Origin: Candidatus Nitrotoga sp. HW29
GTDB taxonomy: Bacteria; Pseudomonadota; Gammaproteobacteria; Burkholderiales; Gallionellaceae
Assembly (NCBI RefSeq): GCF_924101635.2
Contig: NZ_CAKMAA020000031.1
Span: forward strand, 1-56,888
Length of the DNA: 56,888 bases
Direction of reading: 5' to 3'
Positions 1-10,647 of this stretch are shown here, piece after piece (the stretch's first letter is position 1; every line of letters starts with the position of its first letter). The translations under genes and the position numbers were made by a program. Under the pieces are notes generated by a model, which made no database searches, was not told where the DNA came from, and saw only the letters and a program-made list of their open reading frames with translations.

Positions 1-698
1 AATGGCGCTATTTTACCAACTACCAACACGGATGGCGTTTTTCAGCAGCCTGCTAAAGGTGATGAGCTTGATGCCAATGGGAAAGGTCACAAATTGCCAA
101 ATGAGATTCTTCACCGTGACAACCTGATGAAGTGGGCTGATAATAAGCTCCGTGGCGAATTGACGTTTCGCAGTATTCAGCTTAAAGAACTCGAATTAGA
201 CCGCGCCAGCAAATAGACAGAAAATACACTGATTGAACGCCTCATGACTTACATAGAAAGTTTAGATATGGCAGAACAGTTCAGTCTTACTACCAGCAAT
301 TCTCGATGGGTTACCCGCTCGATTAATCGTAGTTTATAAATTATGGAAAGATGGAGAAGATTTGCGCAGCATGTGTCCTAAGGAGACGCTGATTAATTCA
401 AAAAATCGCGAAATTGCGCGCATAACAAATTGATTATCAAGTGTGTGAAATTTTGAAACACGAATTAATCAATACTTTCCTAAAGCTACACTTTATCGCT
501 ATCGTAGTGAGTTCCTTAAACATGGAATAAACATCGCTATTCGTCAACTGTCAATGCTTGATAACGTCATTCCTCTTATTTCGGGTTCTTTGTCCAGAGG
601 CTATTTCTCAGATTCCTGAATGGGCACTTGGAACATTTTTGCATTTTGTTACGAAATTAAAACTGGGTGGATTAAACTCTGAAGTGCAATTTTTGTAA
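1..698 (+). pseudogene. Decayed filamentous-phage-type replication initiation protein (gpII/X-like), left end cut
   Basis: Reading from base 1 gives 71 codons ending in an amber stop at 214-216, just after the stretch LRGELTFRSIQLKELELDRA. That stretch resembles the conserved segment of filamentous-phage gpII/X replication proteins, where a Trp would often follow, so the TAG may be a mutated TGG. The same frame continues past the stop (TENTLIERLMTYIESL) to a TAA at 337-339. Homologous-looking text then moves to the +2 frame (YKLWKDGEDLRSM from 335; FPKATLYRYRSEFLKHGINI near 476), broken by stops including 431-433. It ends in the third frame with QIPEWALGTFLHF (609 on) and a TAA at 696-698. 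The order of segments matches the family. I infer an inactivated Inoviridae or plasmid remnant; the assignment rests on remembered family motifs. Confidence 0.6.
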
Positions 699-844
699 GT
701 GGTGAATTTAGGTAGTGAGCTGCGTTAAAATCGGCAAGACAAAACGAAGAAGCATAATCTGATCAAATCGAAACAAAGTTCGTTGCTCAGATTAAAAATC
801 CTTAATTCAGGCTTATTCACAGATTTAAAATACTGGAGAGTTTT
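699..844. other. Intergenic stretch between phage-like remnant and the zinc-ribbon gene
   Basis: This AT-rich stretch has no open frame of note. A ribosome binding site (GGAG near 835-838) precedes the ATG at 845. I see no convincing -35/-10 pair, tRNA or terminator. Confidence 0.4.
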
Positions 845-1177
845 ATGCCACAAGGTTTGTGTACATCATGCGGCTATGTAGGTGAGATGAAAACTATCGC
901 CAAAGGCAGCACCGATATTGAAGTTATCCTCTGGTTTTGCTTCTTGATTCCGGGTTTGATTTATTCAATTTGGCGTTTTCGCTCCCGGCATGAAATATGC
1001 CTAATCTGTGATCGAGCAACAATTATTCCAGCTGATTCTCCCAAAGCCCAACAAATCATTCGCGAGAATCGTGCAAAACAGGCTGCCGTTAAAATCCCGG
1101 AGTTTAGACCGCCTTCGAAAGCAGCTATTGGAGCGGGTAGAGTGGTCGGACGTTTTGTCGGTCGTTTACTCAAATGA
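845..1177 (+). CDS. Small LITAF-like zinc-ribbon membrane protein
   Basis: A 110-residue protein with an N-terminal CxxC (C6, C9), a hydrophobic segment at about residues 25-43 and a second CxxC (C52, C55). Two half zinc sites separated by a membrane-embedded hydrophobic stretch is the plan of the LITAF/SIMPLE domain, in which both CxxC pairs bind one zinc at the membrane face. The C-terminal third is basic and Ala/Gly-rich (GAGRVVGRFVGRLLK). The start is supported by a GGAGAG sequence upstream. The gene lies 35 bases before ppsA on the same strand and could be co-transcribed with it, or it could belong to the phage-like remnant on its left. The function is unknown. Confidence 0.6.
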   Translation: MPQGLCTSCGYVGEMKTIAKGSTDIEVILWFCFLIPGLIYSIWRFRSRHEICLICDRATIIPADSPKAQQIIRENRAKQAAVKIPEFRPPSKAAIGAGRVVGRFVGRLLK

Positions 1178-1212
1178 CCTACATATAGCCAGTCTGTTGA
1201 GAGGAGGAAAAT

Positions 1213-3597
1213 ATGGAGCAGCAACGGTATGTCGTGTGGCTTGAGACATTGCGTATGAGCGATGTGGCCAGGGTGGGCGGCAAGAATGCGTCGCTTGGAG
1301 AGATGATCAACCAGCTTGCTCCTCTCGGGGTGCGTGTGCCGGGTGGCTTTGCTACCACGGCCGCAGCTTATCGTGATTTTCTCGCACAGAGTGGTTTGGA
1401 CAAGCGCATTCGCGCGGTGCTCGACAGTTTTGTTGTGACCGATGTAACCGCGCTGGCCGAGGTTGGTAGCCGGATACGCCAGTGGATTGTGGATACGCCT
1501 TTGCCGCCGCGTTTGGAAAGCGAAGTGCGCGACGCTTATGGAAAGCTGCAGGCCGAGGCGGGTGTGGATATTTCCTTGGCCATTCGTTCTTCTGCCACGG
1601 CGGAAGATTTGCCGGACGCTTCGTTCGCCGGACAACAGGAAACTTTTCTCAATATTAATGGTGTGGAGCATGTCCTGTCAGCCATTAAACAGGTGTTCGC
1701 CTCGCTGTATAACGATCGCGCCATTGCCTACCGTGTCCATCAGGGATTTAAACATCAGGATGTGGCATTGTCGGCGGGCGTGCAACGCATGGTGCGCAGC
1801 GATTCAGGCGCAAGCGGCGTGATGTTTACGCTGGATACGGAATCTGGTTTTGAACAGGTAGTACTCATTAATTCCGCATATGGGCTGGGCGAGACGGTCG
1901 TGCAAGGCGCGGTCAATCCGGACGAATTTTATGTGTACAAACCCGCATTAAAGCAAGGTAAGGCCGCCGTGATCAGCCGTAATCTTGGCGGCAAGGCGAT
2001 CAAAATGATATTCAGTGCGGGACGCGAAACAGGACGTTCAGTTCTCACCGTAAAGGTACCGTCGGCTGAGAGTCAGCGTTTCTCTATTACCGATGCAGAG
2101 GTGGAAGAGCTGGCGCGTTATGGGCTGATCATTGAGCAACATTATGGCCGCGCGATGGATATCGAGTGGGGCAAGGACGGGATGGATGGCAAACTCTACA
2201 TATTGCAAGCACGGCCGGAGACGGTACAGGCACATGCAATCCAAGGCAAGCTGAGGCGTTATCGGTTAAAAAAACAGTCCCAAATATTGGTCAGCGGACG
2301 GGCCGTCGGGCAACGCATAGGCAGCGGCCTGGTATGTTTGGTTGCGGATGCCGGCAAGATGAATCAAGTGCAGCCAGGCGACGTTCTGGTGACGGATATG
2401 ACCGACCCTGACTGGGAGCCGGTAATGAAGCGTGCGTCGGCGATTGTCACCAACCGCGGCGGGCGCACCTGTCATGCGGCCATTGTGGCGCGCGAACTTG
2501 GCATTCCGGCGGTAGTGGGATGCGGTAATGCAACGAACATTCTTAAAGCGGGCGATGCGGTAACGGTTTCTTGTGCCGAGGGCGATGTCGGCAAGGTGTA
2601 TCAGGGTATGCTCGATATTGAGGTATCAGATTTGGTGCTGGATGAGATGCCGACCCCGCCAATTAAAATCAGTCTGAACGTGGCGAACCCCGAACTGGCG
2701 TTTGAGTCCAGCCGTTTGCCCAATGCGGGCGTGGGGCTGGCGCGGCTGGAATTTATTATCGCACGGATGATAGGCGTGCATCCCAAGGCGGTGCTCGACT
2801 ATCCCAATTTGTCAGCGGAGTTAAAAAGACAGGTAGAGACGAAGATCGCAGGTTATGCCACGCCGGTAGATTTTTATGTTGAAAAATTGGCCGAAGGCAT
2901 CGCCATGTTGGGCGCGGCCTTTGCACCTAAACCGGTGATCGTACGTTTTTCGGATTTCAAGTCCAACGAATATTCCAGCTTGCTCGGTGGTACGCTATAT
3001 GAGCCGAATGAAGAGAATCCGATGATCGGTTTACGGGGTGCTTCACGTTATATTGTAGACAGCTTTCGTGATTGTTTTGCGTTGGAGTGCCGTGCCATAC
3101 GTCGGGTACGTGAAGAAATCGGGCTGACCAATATAGAGGTGATGATTCCGTTCATTCGCACGCTGGACGAAGCCGAACGGGTGATAAATGAACTGGCTAA
3201 AAATGGCTTGCGACGGGGCGAAAACGGTTTGCGTGTGATAATGATGTGCGAGATACCTTCGAATGCTTTGCTGGCCGAGCAGTTCCTGGAATATTTTGAT
3301 GGTTTCTCCATTGGTTCAAATGATCTGACCCAACTTACTTTAGGGATAGACCGTGATTCGGGTGTGATAGCGGGGGCATTTGATGAGCGCAACCCGGCAG
3401 TGAAAGCGTTGCTCAGCATGGCGGTTCAGGCTTGCCGCAAGGCCAATAAATACATCGGTATTTGTGGGCAAGGTCCGTCCGATCATCCTGATTTGGCGCA
3501 GTGGCTGGTAGAGCAGGGGATTGAGGCGGTTTCGTTGAACCCGGATACCGTAGTAGAAACATGGCTGTATCTGGCAGAGCAATCAGCAAAAAAATAA
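1213..3597 (+). CDS. ppsA: Phosphoenolpyruvate synthase
   Basis: A 794-residue protein, the usual length for PpsA, which converts pyruvate, ATP and water to PEP, AMP and phosphate in gluconeogenesis. The N-terminal ATP-grasp/PEP-utilising domain begins with [11 protein letters not shown] and includes [19 protein letters not shown]. The swivelling phospho-histidine domain carries [15 protein letters not shown] with the catalytic His at residue 421, the number found in the Escherichia coli enzyme. The C-terminal TIM barrel holds the PEP-site segments [16 protein letters not shown] and [17 protein letters not shown]. An AGGAGG-like site precedes the ATG. No gene for the PpsR regulatory kinase lies nearby. 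Confidence 0.97.
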   Translation: MEQQRYVVWLETLRMSDVARVGGKNASLGEMINQLAPLGVRVPGGFATTAAAYRDFLAQSGLDKRIRAVLDSFVVTDVTALAEVGSRIRQWIVDTPLPPRLESEVRDAYGKLQAEAGVDISLAIRSSATAEDLPDASFAGQQETFLNINGVEHVLSAIKQVFASLYNDRAIAYRVHQGFKHQDVALSAGVQRMVRSDSGASGVMFTLDTESGFEQVVLINSAYGLGETVVQGAVNPDEFYVYKPALKQGKAAVISRNLGGKAIKMIFSAGRETGRSVLTVKVPSAESQRFSITDAEVEELARYGLIIEQHYGRAMDIEWGKDGMDGKLYILQARPETVQAHAIQGKLRRYRLKKQSQILVSGRAVGQRIGSGLVCLVADAGKMNQVQPGDVLVTDMTDPDWEPVMKRASAIVTNRGGRTCHAAIVARELGIPAVVGCGNATNILKAGDAVTVSCAEGDVGKVYQGMLDIEVSDLVLDEMPTPPIKISLNVANPELAFESSRLPNAGVGLARLEFIIARMIGVHPKAVLDYPNLSAELKRQVETKIAGYATPVDFYVEKLAEGIAMLGAAFAPKPVIVRFSDFKSNEYSSLLGGTLYEPNEENPMIGLRGASRYIVDSFRDCFALECRAIRRVREEIGLTNIEVMIPFIRTLDEAERVINELAKNGLRRGENGLRVIMMCEIPSNALLAEQFLEYFDGFSIGSNDLTQLTLGIDRDSGVIAGAFDERNPAVKALLSMAVQACRKANKYIGICGQGPSDHPDLAQWLVEQGIEAVSLNPDTVVETWLYLAEQSAKK

Positions 3598-3718
3598 TAG
3601 ACCATCTTGAATTTTATGATGGCGGTAATTCTGCGTTATTGAGTCGAGTTGGGATACACAGACTGCACCTACCCGCTATTTTGTTTTTGTAAGCAAACGC
3701 GCCTAACAATGAACAAAG
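3598..3718. other. Convergent intergenic region, no clear feature
   Basis: This region separates the plus-strand ppsA from the minus-strand spermidine-synthase-like gene. It should hold termination signals for both, but I find only weak T-rich pairing near 3680-3705 and no strong GC stem. No RNA gene was recognised. Confidence 0.3.
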
Positions 3719-4474
3719 TTATATTTCAAGCATTCCACCCTTACAGGTTTGTGCTTGCTCCAATCGAGACAATGTTGCAAGCAGGTTAAGGCCGGTTTCT
3801 TTTTTTAATATTTCCGCCTGCTCCTTTAAGTCATCAATTGAAATACAGACTGGTTCGCCCGCTATGGCGAAGGCAATGGCATTGCCACTGTCGCAGGAAG
3901 GAAAAGCCAGAATACGGTTGTCGAAAGCGTTGCGGATGCGTTCGACGCTGCTATTGTAGCCTCGACTGCGCCCCAAAAGATTGACGGCCATGATGCCTTC
4001 TTCGCTCAGGTGAGCGCGTACGAGTTGATAGAACGGCAAGGTGTCGAGTGCACCAGCCCGGGCATTGGCATCAAATCCATCTACCAGTATCAGGTCATAG
4101 GTTTGGTCGCTGTTGGCGACAAATTCGGCCCCGTCGCCAATCACTATTTGCAATCGTTTTGGGTCTTCCGGTAGCTTAAAAAATTGCCGGGCGGCAGCGA
4201 CTACCGCGGGTTCGATTTCTACCACAGTGAGCTTGGCCAGCGGGTAATTGCGATAAAGAAACTTGGTTAGTGAGGCGGCACCGAGACCAATCAGTAATAC
4301 CTTGCGGGGAAAACGGCTCTCCTCACGGAATAAGAGGCTCGTCATCATTTCTTTGGTGTAATCGAGTTCCAGATTCCATGGACGCGCGATGCGCATCGCA
4401 CCTTGAATCCACTCAGAACCAAAGTGCAAAGTGCGGACGCCGAACTCCTCGCGAATATCAATTGAGAGGCTCAT
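3719..4474 (-). CDS. Spermidine-synthase-like protein (PABMT fold)
   Basis: A 251-residue protein with the Rossmann-type fold of polyamine aminopropyltransferases. It has a glycine-rich nucleotide loop (LLIGLGAASLTKFL), an acidic strand end (LTVVEIEPAVVAAA), the GDGAEFV segment and LILVDGFDANA in the place of the usual VDSSDP catalytic stretch. Real spermidine synthases are nearer 280-300 residues and keep a gatekeeping loop with two Asp; here the second is displaced (DGFD). The substrate is therefore uncertain, and the protein may belong to the broad spermine/spermidine synthase-like family found in many betaproteobacteria. It lies 84 bases downstream of nnrD on the same strand and is probably co-transcribed with it. 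Confidence 0.75.
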   Translation of the reverse strand: MSLSIDIREEFGVRTLHFGSEWIQGAMRIARPWNLELDYTKEMMTSLLFREESRFPRKVLLIGLGAASLTKFLYRNYPLAKLTVVEIEPAVVAAARQFFKLPEDPKRLQIVIGDGAEFVANSDQTYDLILVDGFDANARAGALDTLPFYQLVRAHLSEEGIMAVNLLGRSRGYNSSVERIRNAFDNRILAFPSCDSGNAIAFAIAGEPVCISIDDLKEQAEILKKETGLNLLATLSRLEQAQTCKGGMLEI

Positions 4475-4558
4475 GATTTTTCCGGAAATTGTGTTTGTTG
4501 TGCAAGTGCTGTGCTTGGATGCAGATCTGTACTGGCATGCGTGATGAAGCTATTTGTC

Positions 4559-5413
4559 TCACGCTATCCATTGATTCAATAACCATCGCGCCCATTCGGT
4601 CACGTCAGTAGCTGTCATGCCGATTGTAATTTTCTGTTTTGCTATCGCATCGCCTGCCGCGCCATGCAAGTGCACTGCCAACAATAAGGCTTGGTCCACA
4701 TTTAATCCCTGGGCGATAAAGGCGGCGATCATACCAGTCAGTACATCGCCCATGCCGGGGCTGCTCATGCCGGGGTTTCCGGTCTTGTTTAAAGCTATCT
4801 TGCCATCGCGGGTGACGCACAGGCTGTGGGCACCTTTCAGTACCACAACGCTATGAAAGCGTTTAGCCAATTCCTGTGCGGCTTCGGCACGTGCGGCCTG
4901 TACTTCTTCAGTGTTGCAACCGAGCAAGCGTGCGGCTTCGCCCGGATGAGGGGTAATTACATTGGCATTCTTGCGTGAAATTAATGCAGTGCGTAAGTTT
5001 GGGCGAAGAGCGAGAATATTGAGTGCGTCAGCATCAAATACCAGCACGGTGTCCAGCTTGAGCGCATCTTGTAAAATTTTCTGGGCAGTGTTGTCGTATC
5101 CCAATCCGCAGCCAATGGCTAGCACATCCAGCTTGGGGAGGCGCAATGCCGTTTGTGCGCTATGCAGCATTAACTCGGCTTGCAATATATCGACACTCGG
5201 GGCGTTGTCCGCCAGCATGCCCACATGTACGCTGCCGGCGCCCAGCTTGAGCGCAGCACGCGCGGCCAGCAGCGGTGCACCGACCATGCCGTTGGCGCCG
5301 CCGATGACGGCTACTGTGCCAAACTTGCCCTTATGGCTATCACGCGGGCGAGGGGAAAGAAAGGTGGCGACTTGTTTTTGTGTGATGGTAGGGATGTGCG
5401 GTGCGACGGGCAT
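4559..5413 (-). CDS. nnrD: ADP-dependent NAD(P)H-hydrate dehydratase
   Basis: The enzyme dehydrates damaged (S)-NAD(P)HX back to NAD(P)H using ADP or ATP. The protein is the YjeF C-terminal (ribokinase-like) domain alone, 284 residues, without the NnrE epimerase domain with which it is often fused. Visible motifs are KGKFGTVAVIGGANGMVGAP near the N-terminus, VITPHPGEAARLLG, VVLKGAHSLC and the nucleotide signature GNPGMSSPGMGDVLTGMIAA (more usually NPGMA.GGMGD). I chose the ATG at 5413, which has AAGGA upstream. An in-frame ATG at 5449 would add 12 residues but has no ribosome site. Confidence 0.92.
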   Translation of the reverse strand: MPVAPHIPTITQKQVATFLSPRPRDSHKGKFGTVAVIGGANGMVGAPLLAARAALKLGAGSVHVGMLADNAPSVDILQAELMLHSAQTALRLPKLDVLAIGCGLGYDNTAQKILQDALKLDTVLVFDADALNILALRPNLRTALISRKNANVITPHPGEAARLLGCNTEEVQAARAEAAQELAKRFHSVVVLKGAHSLCVTRDGKIALNKTGNPGMSSPGMGDVLTGMIAAFIAQGLNVDQALLLAVHLHGAAGDAIAKQKITIGMTATDVTEWARWLLNQWIA

Positions 5414-5451
5414 GAATGTATTTTCCTTCGAGTGGGAATGAGGTCGCATAG

Positions 5452-5457
5452 TATAAT
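5452..5457 (+). promoter_or_regulatory. Candidate -10 box for purL
   Basis: A perfect TATAAT lies 36 bases before the purL ATG. No good -35 hexamer sits at 16-18 bases. On the opposite strand the same stretch reads as TATACT-like and could serve nnrD. A start near 5464 would give a 30-base leader. Confidence 0.4.
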
Positions 5458-5462
5458 GACAA

Positions 5463-5477
5463 GCTGTTTTTAACAGC
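5463..5477 (+). promoter_or_regulatory. Perfect small palindrome at the purL 5' end
   Basis: GCTGTT and AACAGC pair perfectly around a TTT loop between the divergent nnrD and purL genes. It lies where the purL transcript would begin if the adjacent TATAAT is used. It could be a 5' stem that protects the mRNA, or an operator; nothing identifies a binding protein. Confidence 0.35.
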
Positions 5478-5493
5478 CCCTGAGAGCCTGTTT

Positions 5494-8400
5494 ATGTTCC
5501 GCGTGTCCCCCGGTAAGTCCGCGCTGTCTTCCTTCCGTCTTGAAAAATTGCGTGCTGTCATCAGCAGCGCCCTTCCAAATGTATATCTGGTAGATGCATG
5601 CCATTGGTATTTCGTGGTGCTTGATGCGGATTTATCAGTCACTGAAGCCAATTTGTTGGATACGTTGCTCGATTTGAACGATTCGAAATTAAGGAAGGCA
5701 GGGCATAAGGTTAAAGACAGATTACAACACCTGCTGGTTGTACCGCGCTTGGGTACCATCTCGCCGTGGTCCTCCAAGGCCACGGAAATTGCGCGGCATT
5801 GCAGCCTGCAGAATATTGAGCGTATTGAGCGCGGCGTTGTGTACTCCGTCAAGACCAAGAATGGTAAAGCGCTGACACAAGCAGAATTGAAAGTGTTGCT
5901 GCCGCTACTGCATGACCGCATGACAGAGTCCGTGTTTGATCCTGTGGTGAGTCTTAAAACAGGCTTCAATGATGTGGTAAAAAAAATTTTTCGTCACGGT
6001 GAGCCATTGCCGCTCGCTATTGTAGACATCATGCACGGCGGCAGTGCGGCGCTGGCAGCGGCTAATATTGAAATGGGACTGGCGTTATCCAGTGATGAGA
6101 TTGATTATTTAGTAGAGAATTTTCACCGGATAGGACGCAATCCGACCGATGTAGAGTTAATGATGTTTGCCCAAGCGAACTCTGAACATTGCCGTCATAA
6201 GATTTTCAATGCGGATTGGGTGATAGACGATCAGCAGCAGGCGATCTCGTTGTTCGGCATGATCCGCAATACCCATAAGTTGCATCCAGAAGGTACGGTG
6301 GTTGCGTACTCTGATAATTCCTCTGTGATCGAAGGCGCGCGCATTGAGCGCTTTTATCCACGCGCCGATGGCGGCTATGCCTACAGCGATGAGCTGACGC
6401 ACACCTTGATGAAAGTGGAAACGCATAATCATCCTACAGCTATTTCGCCCTTCGCCGGTGCGGCCACCGGAGCGGGTGGCGAGATACGCGATGAAGGCGC
6501 GACGGGTTCCGGCTCCAAACCGAAGGCGGGGCTAACCGGGTTCTCTGTGTCCAATTTGAATATCCCCGGCTTTGAGCAACCGTGGGAAATTTATGGCGGC
6601 GCTATCGCTAAACCTCTTTCGGATAAAGCCCCTCCAATTTATGGCAAGCCGTTACGCATTGCTTCCGCCTTGCAGATTATGCTGGAAGGACCACTTGGCG
6701 GTGCAGCGTTCAATAATGAGTTTGGCCGTCCCAATCTGGCTGGTTATTTCCGCACCTTTGAAGAGACCGTCAACGATGAGGTGCGCGGTTATCACAAACC
6801 CATCATGCTGGCGGGCGGGGTGGGCAGTATCGCGGCGCAGCATACGCACAAGCATGCATTACCGGTGGGTGCGCTGCTGATCCAATTGGGTGGCGCAGGG
6901 ATGTTGATTGGCTTGGGCGGCGGTGCGGCATCCAGCATGGATACAGGTGCCAATGCGGAAAATCTGGATTTTGCTTCGGTGCAGCGCGGGAACCCCGAGA
7001 TGCAACGTCGGGCACAGGAAGTGATTGACCGTTGCTGGCAAATGGGTGAAGGCAATCCCATTTTGTCCATACACGATGTGGGGGCGGGCGGTATTTCCAA
7101 CGCTTTACCGGAACTGGTGCATGGTGGTGGACGCGGCGCTCGTTTTGAATTGCGTGCCGTTCCTTCTGAAGAGCGCGGGATGTCACCGATGCAGATTTGG
7201 AGCAACGAAGCGCAGGAACGCTATGTGATGGCGATAGATTCGGCACGTTTGGATGAATTTAAAGCGTTGTGCGAGCGTGAACGCTGCCCGTTTGCCGTGC
7301 TGGGACACGCAATTGCCGATGATCAATTAATCGTGCATGACGAATTATTTAAAAATAATGCGGTGGATATGCCGTTGTCGGTACTACTGGGCAAGCCCCC
7401 TAAAATGACGCGCAATGTGAAGCGCGAGGCTATGACGCTTCCTGCATTTAATGTCAGCAAAATAAATCTTAAGGATGCAATCGAGCGCACGCTGCGCCTA
7501 CCCTCTGTAGCCGACAAAACGTTTCTTATCACCATCGGTGACCGCACAGTGGGTGGCTTGACTGCACGCGACCAGATGGTAGGGCCGTGGCAAGTTCCGG
7601 TTGCGGATGTGGCAGTGACCTTGATGGGCTTCAATACGGCATTAGGCGAGGCTTTCGCCTTGGGTGAGCGCACTCCGCTGGCGGTGTTGAACGCGCCTGC
7701 TTCCGGACGAATGGCTGTGGGAGAGGCGATTACCAACATTGCCGCAGCGCGCATCGGAAAGATCGGCGACATCAAGCTATCGGCCAACTGGATGGCGGCC
7801 GCCGGTCATCACGGTGAAGATGCCGCACTATTTGACACCGTGCGTGCGGTCGGCATGGAACTGTGCCCGCAACTCGGTATTAGCATTCCGGTAGGCAAGG
7901 ACTCCATGTCCATGCGTACAGCGTGGCAGGATGGCATCGAGAAGAAGGCGGTAACGGCTCCATTGTCGCTCATCGTGACAGCCTTCGCGCCGTGCATGGA
8001 TGCACGATTGACATTGACGCCGCAATTGGCAGCCAATTTGGATACCGTATTGCTGTTGATTGACCTCGGCGAGGGCAAGAACCGTATGGGCGGCTCGGCG
8101 CTGGCGCAGGTGTATAAACAGACGGGTAATGTTGGCCCTGATCTGGATGATGCCGACAAGCTGAAAATATTTTTCGACGTTATTCAGCGCCTGAATGGCG
8201 AGGGCAAGTTGTTGGCTTATCATGACCGTTCGGACGGCGGATTGTTTACCACATTGTGCGAAATGGCATTTGCTACGCATGTCGGATTGACTATCAATCT
8301 TGATGAATTGCAGGGCGATGCCCCAAGCACATTGTTCAACGAAGAGTTGGGTGTGGTGGTGCAGGTATATCGTCGCGATTTACCGTATGTATTGGATGTA

Positions 8401-9450
8401 TGCCATAGTGCGGGGCTTGCAGCGGTACATTCGGTTGCTACGCTGAATAAAGGCGGCATGATAGATATCGTGCGGCAAGACAAAACATTGTTCAGCGAGA
8501 CCGGTGTTAATCTGAAGCGCATCTGGTCGGAAACGACTTACCAGATGCAGAAACTACGTGACAATCCGATTTGCGCCCAGCAGGAATATGACCGCATTCT
8601 GGATGCCGCCGATCCTGGCTTGCAGGTGAAGCTCACTTACGATCTGAACAAAAATATTGTCGCGCCTGCGCTGCTGAAATGTCGTCCACCGATCGCTATC
8701 TTGCGTGAACAAGGTGTAAACGGACACGTGGAAATGGCGGCGGCATTTGATCGCGCTGGTTTCGCGGCGGTGGACGTGCACATGAGCGACATCATCACTG
8801 GCCGCGTGAAATTGACGGATTTTAAAGGCGTGGCGGCGTGCGGTGGTTTTTCTTATGGTGATGTACTAGGGGCAGGTGAAGGCTGGGCAAAATCCATCTT
8901 GTTCAACCCGCGTGCACGGGATGAGTTCGAAGCCTTCTTCAAGCGTGATGATACTTTTGCTTTGGGTGTGTGTAATGGCTGTCAGATGATGAGCAATTTG
9001 TACGAAATTATTCCGGGGGCAGAAAATTGGGCGCATTTTGCGCGCAATTTATCGGAGCAATTTGAGGCGCGTTTTGTGATGGTAGAAGTGCAGCACTCGC
9101 CTTCAATTCTATTTGATGGCATGGCAGGTAGTCGTATGCCTGTCGTGGTGGCACACGGTGAGGGGTATGCTCATTTTGGTAATGATAAACATTTGAAGGC
9201 GGCGCAATCGTTGGTTACATTACGGTATGTGGATAATTACGGTCAAACGACAGAAATCTACCCGCTTAACCCGAATGGTTCGCCACAGGGTATTACTGGA
9301 TTGACCACAGCTAATGGCCGATTCAGCATTATGATGCCGCATCCGGAACGATTGTTCCGAACGTTGCAGCACTCCTGGCATCCGGCAGAATGGAGAGAAA
9401 GCGGAGCATGGTTGAGAATGTTTCAGAATGCGCGCAAATGGGTTAATTAA
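5494..9450 (+). CDS. purL: Phosphoribosylformylglycinamidine synthase (large, single-chain)
   Basis: This is the fourth step of de novo purine synthesis: FGAR, glutamine and ATP give FGAM. The 1318-residue chain is the long proteobacterial type, with an N-terminal PurS-like part, a linker, two AIR-synthase-type repeats (motifs [20 protein letters not shown] as [13 protein letters not shown] near residue 306, and [16 protein letters not shown]) and a C-terminal class I glutaminase. The glutaminase nucleophile is Cys1160 in GVCNGCQMM, with the His/Glu pair in HPERLFR (H1283, E1285). It is flanked by a strong terminator downstream and stands alone as a transcription unit, divergent from nnrD. 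Confidence 0.98.
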   Translation: MFRVSPGKSALSSFRLEKLRAVISSALPNVYLVDACHWYFVVLDADLSVTEANLLDTLLDLNDSKLRKAGHKVKDRLQHLLVVPRLGTISPWSSKATEIARHCSLQNIERIERGVVYSVKTKNGKALTQAELKVLLPLLHDRMTESVFDPVVSLKTGFNDVVKKIFRHGEPLPLAIVDIMHGGSAALAAANIEMGLALSSDEIDYLVENFHRIGRNPTDVELMMFAQANSEHCRHKIFNADWVIDDQQQAISLFGMIRNTHKLHPEGTVVAYSDNSSVIEGARIERFYPRADGGYAYSDELTHTLMKVETHNHPTAISPFAGAATGAGGEIRDEGATGSGSKPKAGLTGFSVSNLNIPGFEQPWEIYGGAIAKPLSDKAPPIYGKPLRIASALQIMLEGPLGGAAFNNEFGRPNLAGYFRTFEETVNDEVRGYHKPIMLAGGVGSIAAQHTHKHALPVGALLIQLGGAGMLIGLGGGAASSMDTGANAENLDFASVQRGNPEMQRRAQEVIDRCWQMGEGNPILSIHDVGAGGISNALPELVHGGGRGARFELRAVPSEERGMSPMQIWSNEAQERYVMAIDSARLDEFKALCERERCPFAVLGHAIADDQLIVHDELFKNNAVDMPLSVLLGKPPKMTRNVKREAMTLPAFNVSKINLKDAIERTLRLPSVADKTFLITIGDRTVGGLTARDQMVGPWQVPVADVAVTLMGFNTALGEAFALGERTPLAVLNAPASGRMAVGEAITNIAAARIGKIGDIKLSANWMAAAGHHGEDAALFDTVRAVGMELCPQLGISIPVGKDSMSMRTAWQDGIEKKAVTAPLSLIVTAFAPCMDARLTLTPQLAANLDTVLLLIDLGEGKNRMGGSALAQVYKQTGNVGPDLDDADKLKIFFDVIQRLNGEGKLLAYHDRSDGGLFTTLCEMAFATHVGLTINLDELQGDAPSTLFNEELGVVVQVYRRDLPYVLDVCHSAGLAAVHSVATLNKGGMIDIVRQDKTLFSETGVNLKRIWSETTYQMQKLRDNPICAQQEYDRILDAADPGLQVKLTYDLNKNIVAPALLKCRPPIAILREQGVNGHVEMAAAFDRAGFAAVDVHMSDIITGRVKLTDFKGVAACGGFSYGDVLGAGEGWAKSILFNPRARDEFEAFFKRDDTFALGVCNGCQMMSNLYEIIPGAENWAHFARNLSEQFEARFVMVEVQHSPSILFDGMAGSRMPVVVAHGEGYAHFGNDKHLKAAQSLVTLRYVDNYGQTTEIYPLNPNGSPQGITGLTTANGRFSIMMPHPERLFRTLQHSWHPAEWRESGAWLRMFQNARKWVN

Positions 9451-9483
9451 TAGACGATAAATCACATAAACACATACAACAAA

Positions 9484-9508
9484 AAAAGGCGACCATCGGT
9501 CGCCTTTT
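9484..9508. terminator. Bidirectional rho-independent terminator between purL and PPIase gene
   Basis: AAAAGGCGACC pairs perfectly with GGTCGCCTTTT around an ATC loop (11-bp stem). A-runs on the left and T-runs on the right make it work in either direction. It sits between convergent genes, 33 bases after the purL stop and 20 bases past the PPIase stop. Confidence 0.93.
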
Positions 9509-9528
9509 ATTTTCATATAAAGATCGAC

Positions 9529-10320
9529 TTATTCAATCTTTGCTTTTGCACGCATGTCAATGATGGCTTTCTGTACAGCTTGTTGTTGTAGACGTTGCAT
9601 TATATTTGCTTTCACTTCCTGATAAGAAGGGAACTTGAAATCACGCACATCTTCTTGTTTGATTAAATGCCAGCCGGCATCAGATTTGACCGGTGCACTT
9701 ACACCACCCTTTTTTAGGTTTACCAGCGCATCAGCAAACGACTGCGTGAAATTGCCTGGTAACGCCCAACCCAATGAGCCACCCTTGTCACTTGAACCCT
9801 GATCCAGAGAGTGTTTTTTTGCCAGATCTTCAAACTTGCTTCCCTTTTTTAGTTGAGCAGCAATCGATTTCGCTTCATTTTCATCTTTTACCAAAATGTG
9901 GCGTGAGTTATATTCCTTGCTTCCTGTGGATTTTTTAATATTCTCATATTCCTGCTTGATGGTATCTTCGCTAATTGGATGATTTTTGAGGTAATCCTGC
10001 AAGAATGCATTGACAAGAACCGTCTGTCTGGCGAGTTCGAATTGGCTGATGGTTTCAGGTAGTTTATCGAATCCTTGTTTTACCGCCTCTTGGGCCATTA
10101 TTTCACGATTGATTAGCTCATCTTGAATGGCGAGACGCAGTTCAGGGCTATCCATTTTACCTTGCGAAGCGGCAGCCTTGACGTGCATGTTTACACGCGC
10201 TTTCGGAATAATGACGCCATTTACAACTGCGACCGGTTTTTCTTGCGCATAAATCTGATTCATTGCAAGTGCAGAAACAGAAAATAGAGCGATCGTGGCA
10301 AGTTTTGAAAATTTCAGCAT
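9529..10320 (-). CDS. Periplasmic parvulin-type peptidyl-prolyl isomerase
   Basis: A 263-residue protein with a signal peptide (cleavage probably after about residue 25, ...NQIYAQ), a SurA-N-like helical chaperone region (about 30-125) and a PpiC/rotamase domain (about 135-225). The rotamase domain shows SRHILVKDENEAK, the GSSDKGGSLGWALPG loop and the GWHLIK ending typical of parvulins. It likely helps fold exported proteins, complementing the BamA/Skp machinery encoded later in the window. Its position next to bolA-yciI-yciB is a common betaproteobacterial arrangement. A terminator lies just beyond the stop. Confidence 0.93.
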   Translation of the reverse strand: MLKFSKLATIALFSVSALAMNQIYAQEKPVAVVNGVIIPKARVNMHVKAAASQGKMDSPELRLAIQDELINREIMAQEAVKQGFDKLPETISQFELARQTVLVNAFLQDYLKNHPISEDTIKQEYENIKKSTGSKEYNSRHILVKDENEAKSIAAQLKKGSKFEDLAKKHSLDQGSSDKGGSLGWALPGNFTQSFADALVNLKKGGVSAPVKSDAGWHLIKQEDVRDFKFPSYQEVKANIMQRLQQQAVQKAIIDMRAKAKIE

Positions 10321-10356
10321 TGTTCAGTCCTTAGTTGTTGAAAGTTTAAGTTAAAA

Positions 10357-10647
10357 TTATAGTTCTTCTGGTGTGTAGGCAGCAATAGCCAGCGCATGAA
10401 TATCATGCTTCATCATATCTCCCAACACGGAATATACCATACGGTGCCGTGTCAAAGTAGGCTTACTCTCGAACTGCGTGGACACAATCAGGAGACGGTA
10501 GTGTCCGCCACCACTACGTGCACCAACGTGTCCTGCATGCTTCTGGCTATCATCGATAATTTCTATTTTTGTGGGTTGGAGCGCTGCGAGGAGCGTGTTC
10601 ATCTGCTCTATGCGGTTGTTTGAGTGATGGGTTGCTAAATGGTTCAT
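10357..10647 (-). CDS. BolA/IbaG family protein
   Basis: A 96-residue protein with the BolA fold. It shows the HxGH-like segment [21 protein letters not shown] followed by [22 protein letters not shown], the family signature with the conserved His near the C-terminus. BolA proteins partner with monothiol glutaredoxins in Fe-S handling and affect cell shape genes. The start codon overlaps the yciI stop in ATGA, so translation is probably coupled. The next gene downstream is the PPIase. Confidence 0.9.
   Translation of the reverse strand: MNHLATHHSNNRIEQMNTLLAALQPTKIEIIDDSQKHAGHVGARSGGGHYRLLIVSTQFESKPTLTRHRMVYSVLGDMMKHDIHALAIAAYTPEEL

Noticed and set aside
961-1671. 236-codon open frame on the minus strand
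   Set aside because: It lies opposite the LITAF-like gene and ppsA, has no recognisable domain and is explained by antisense codon bias.
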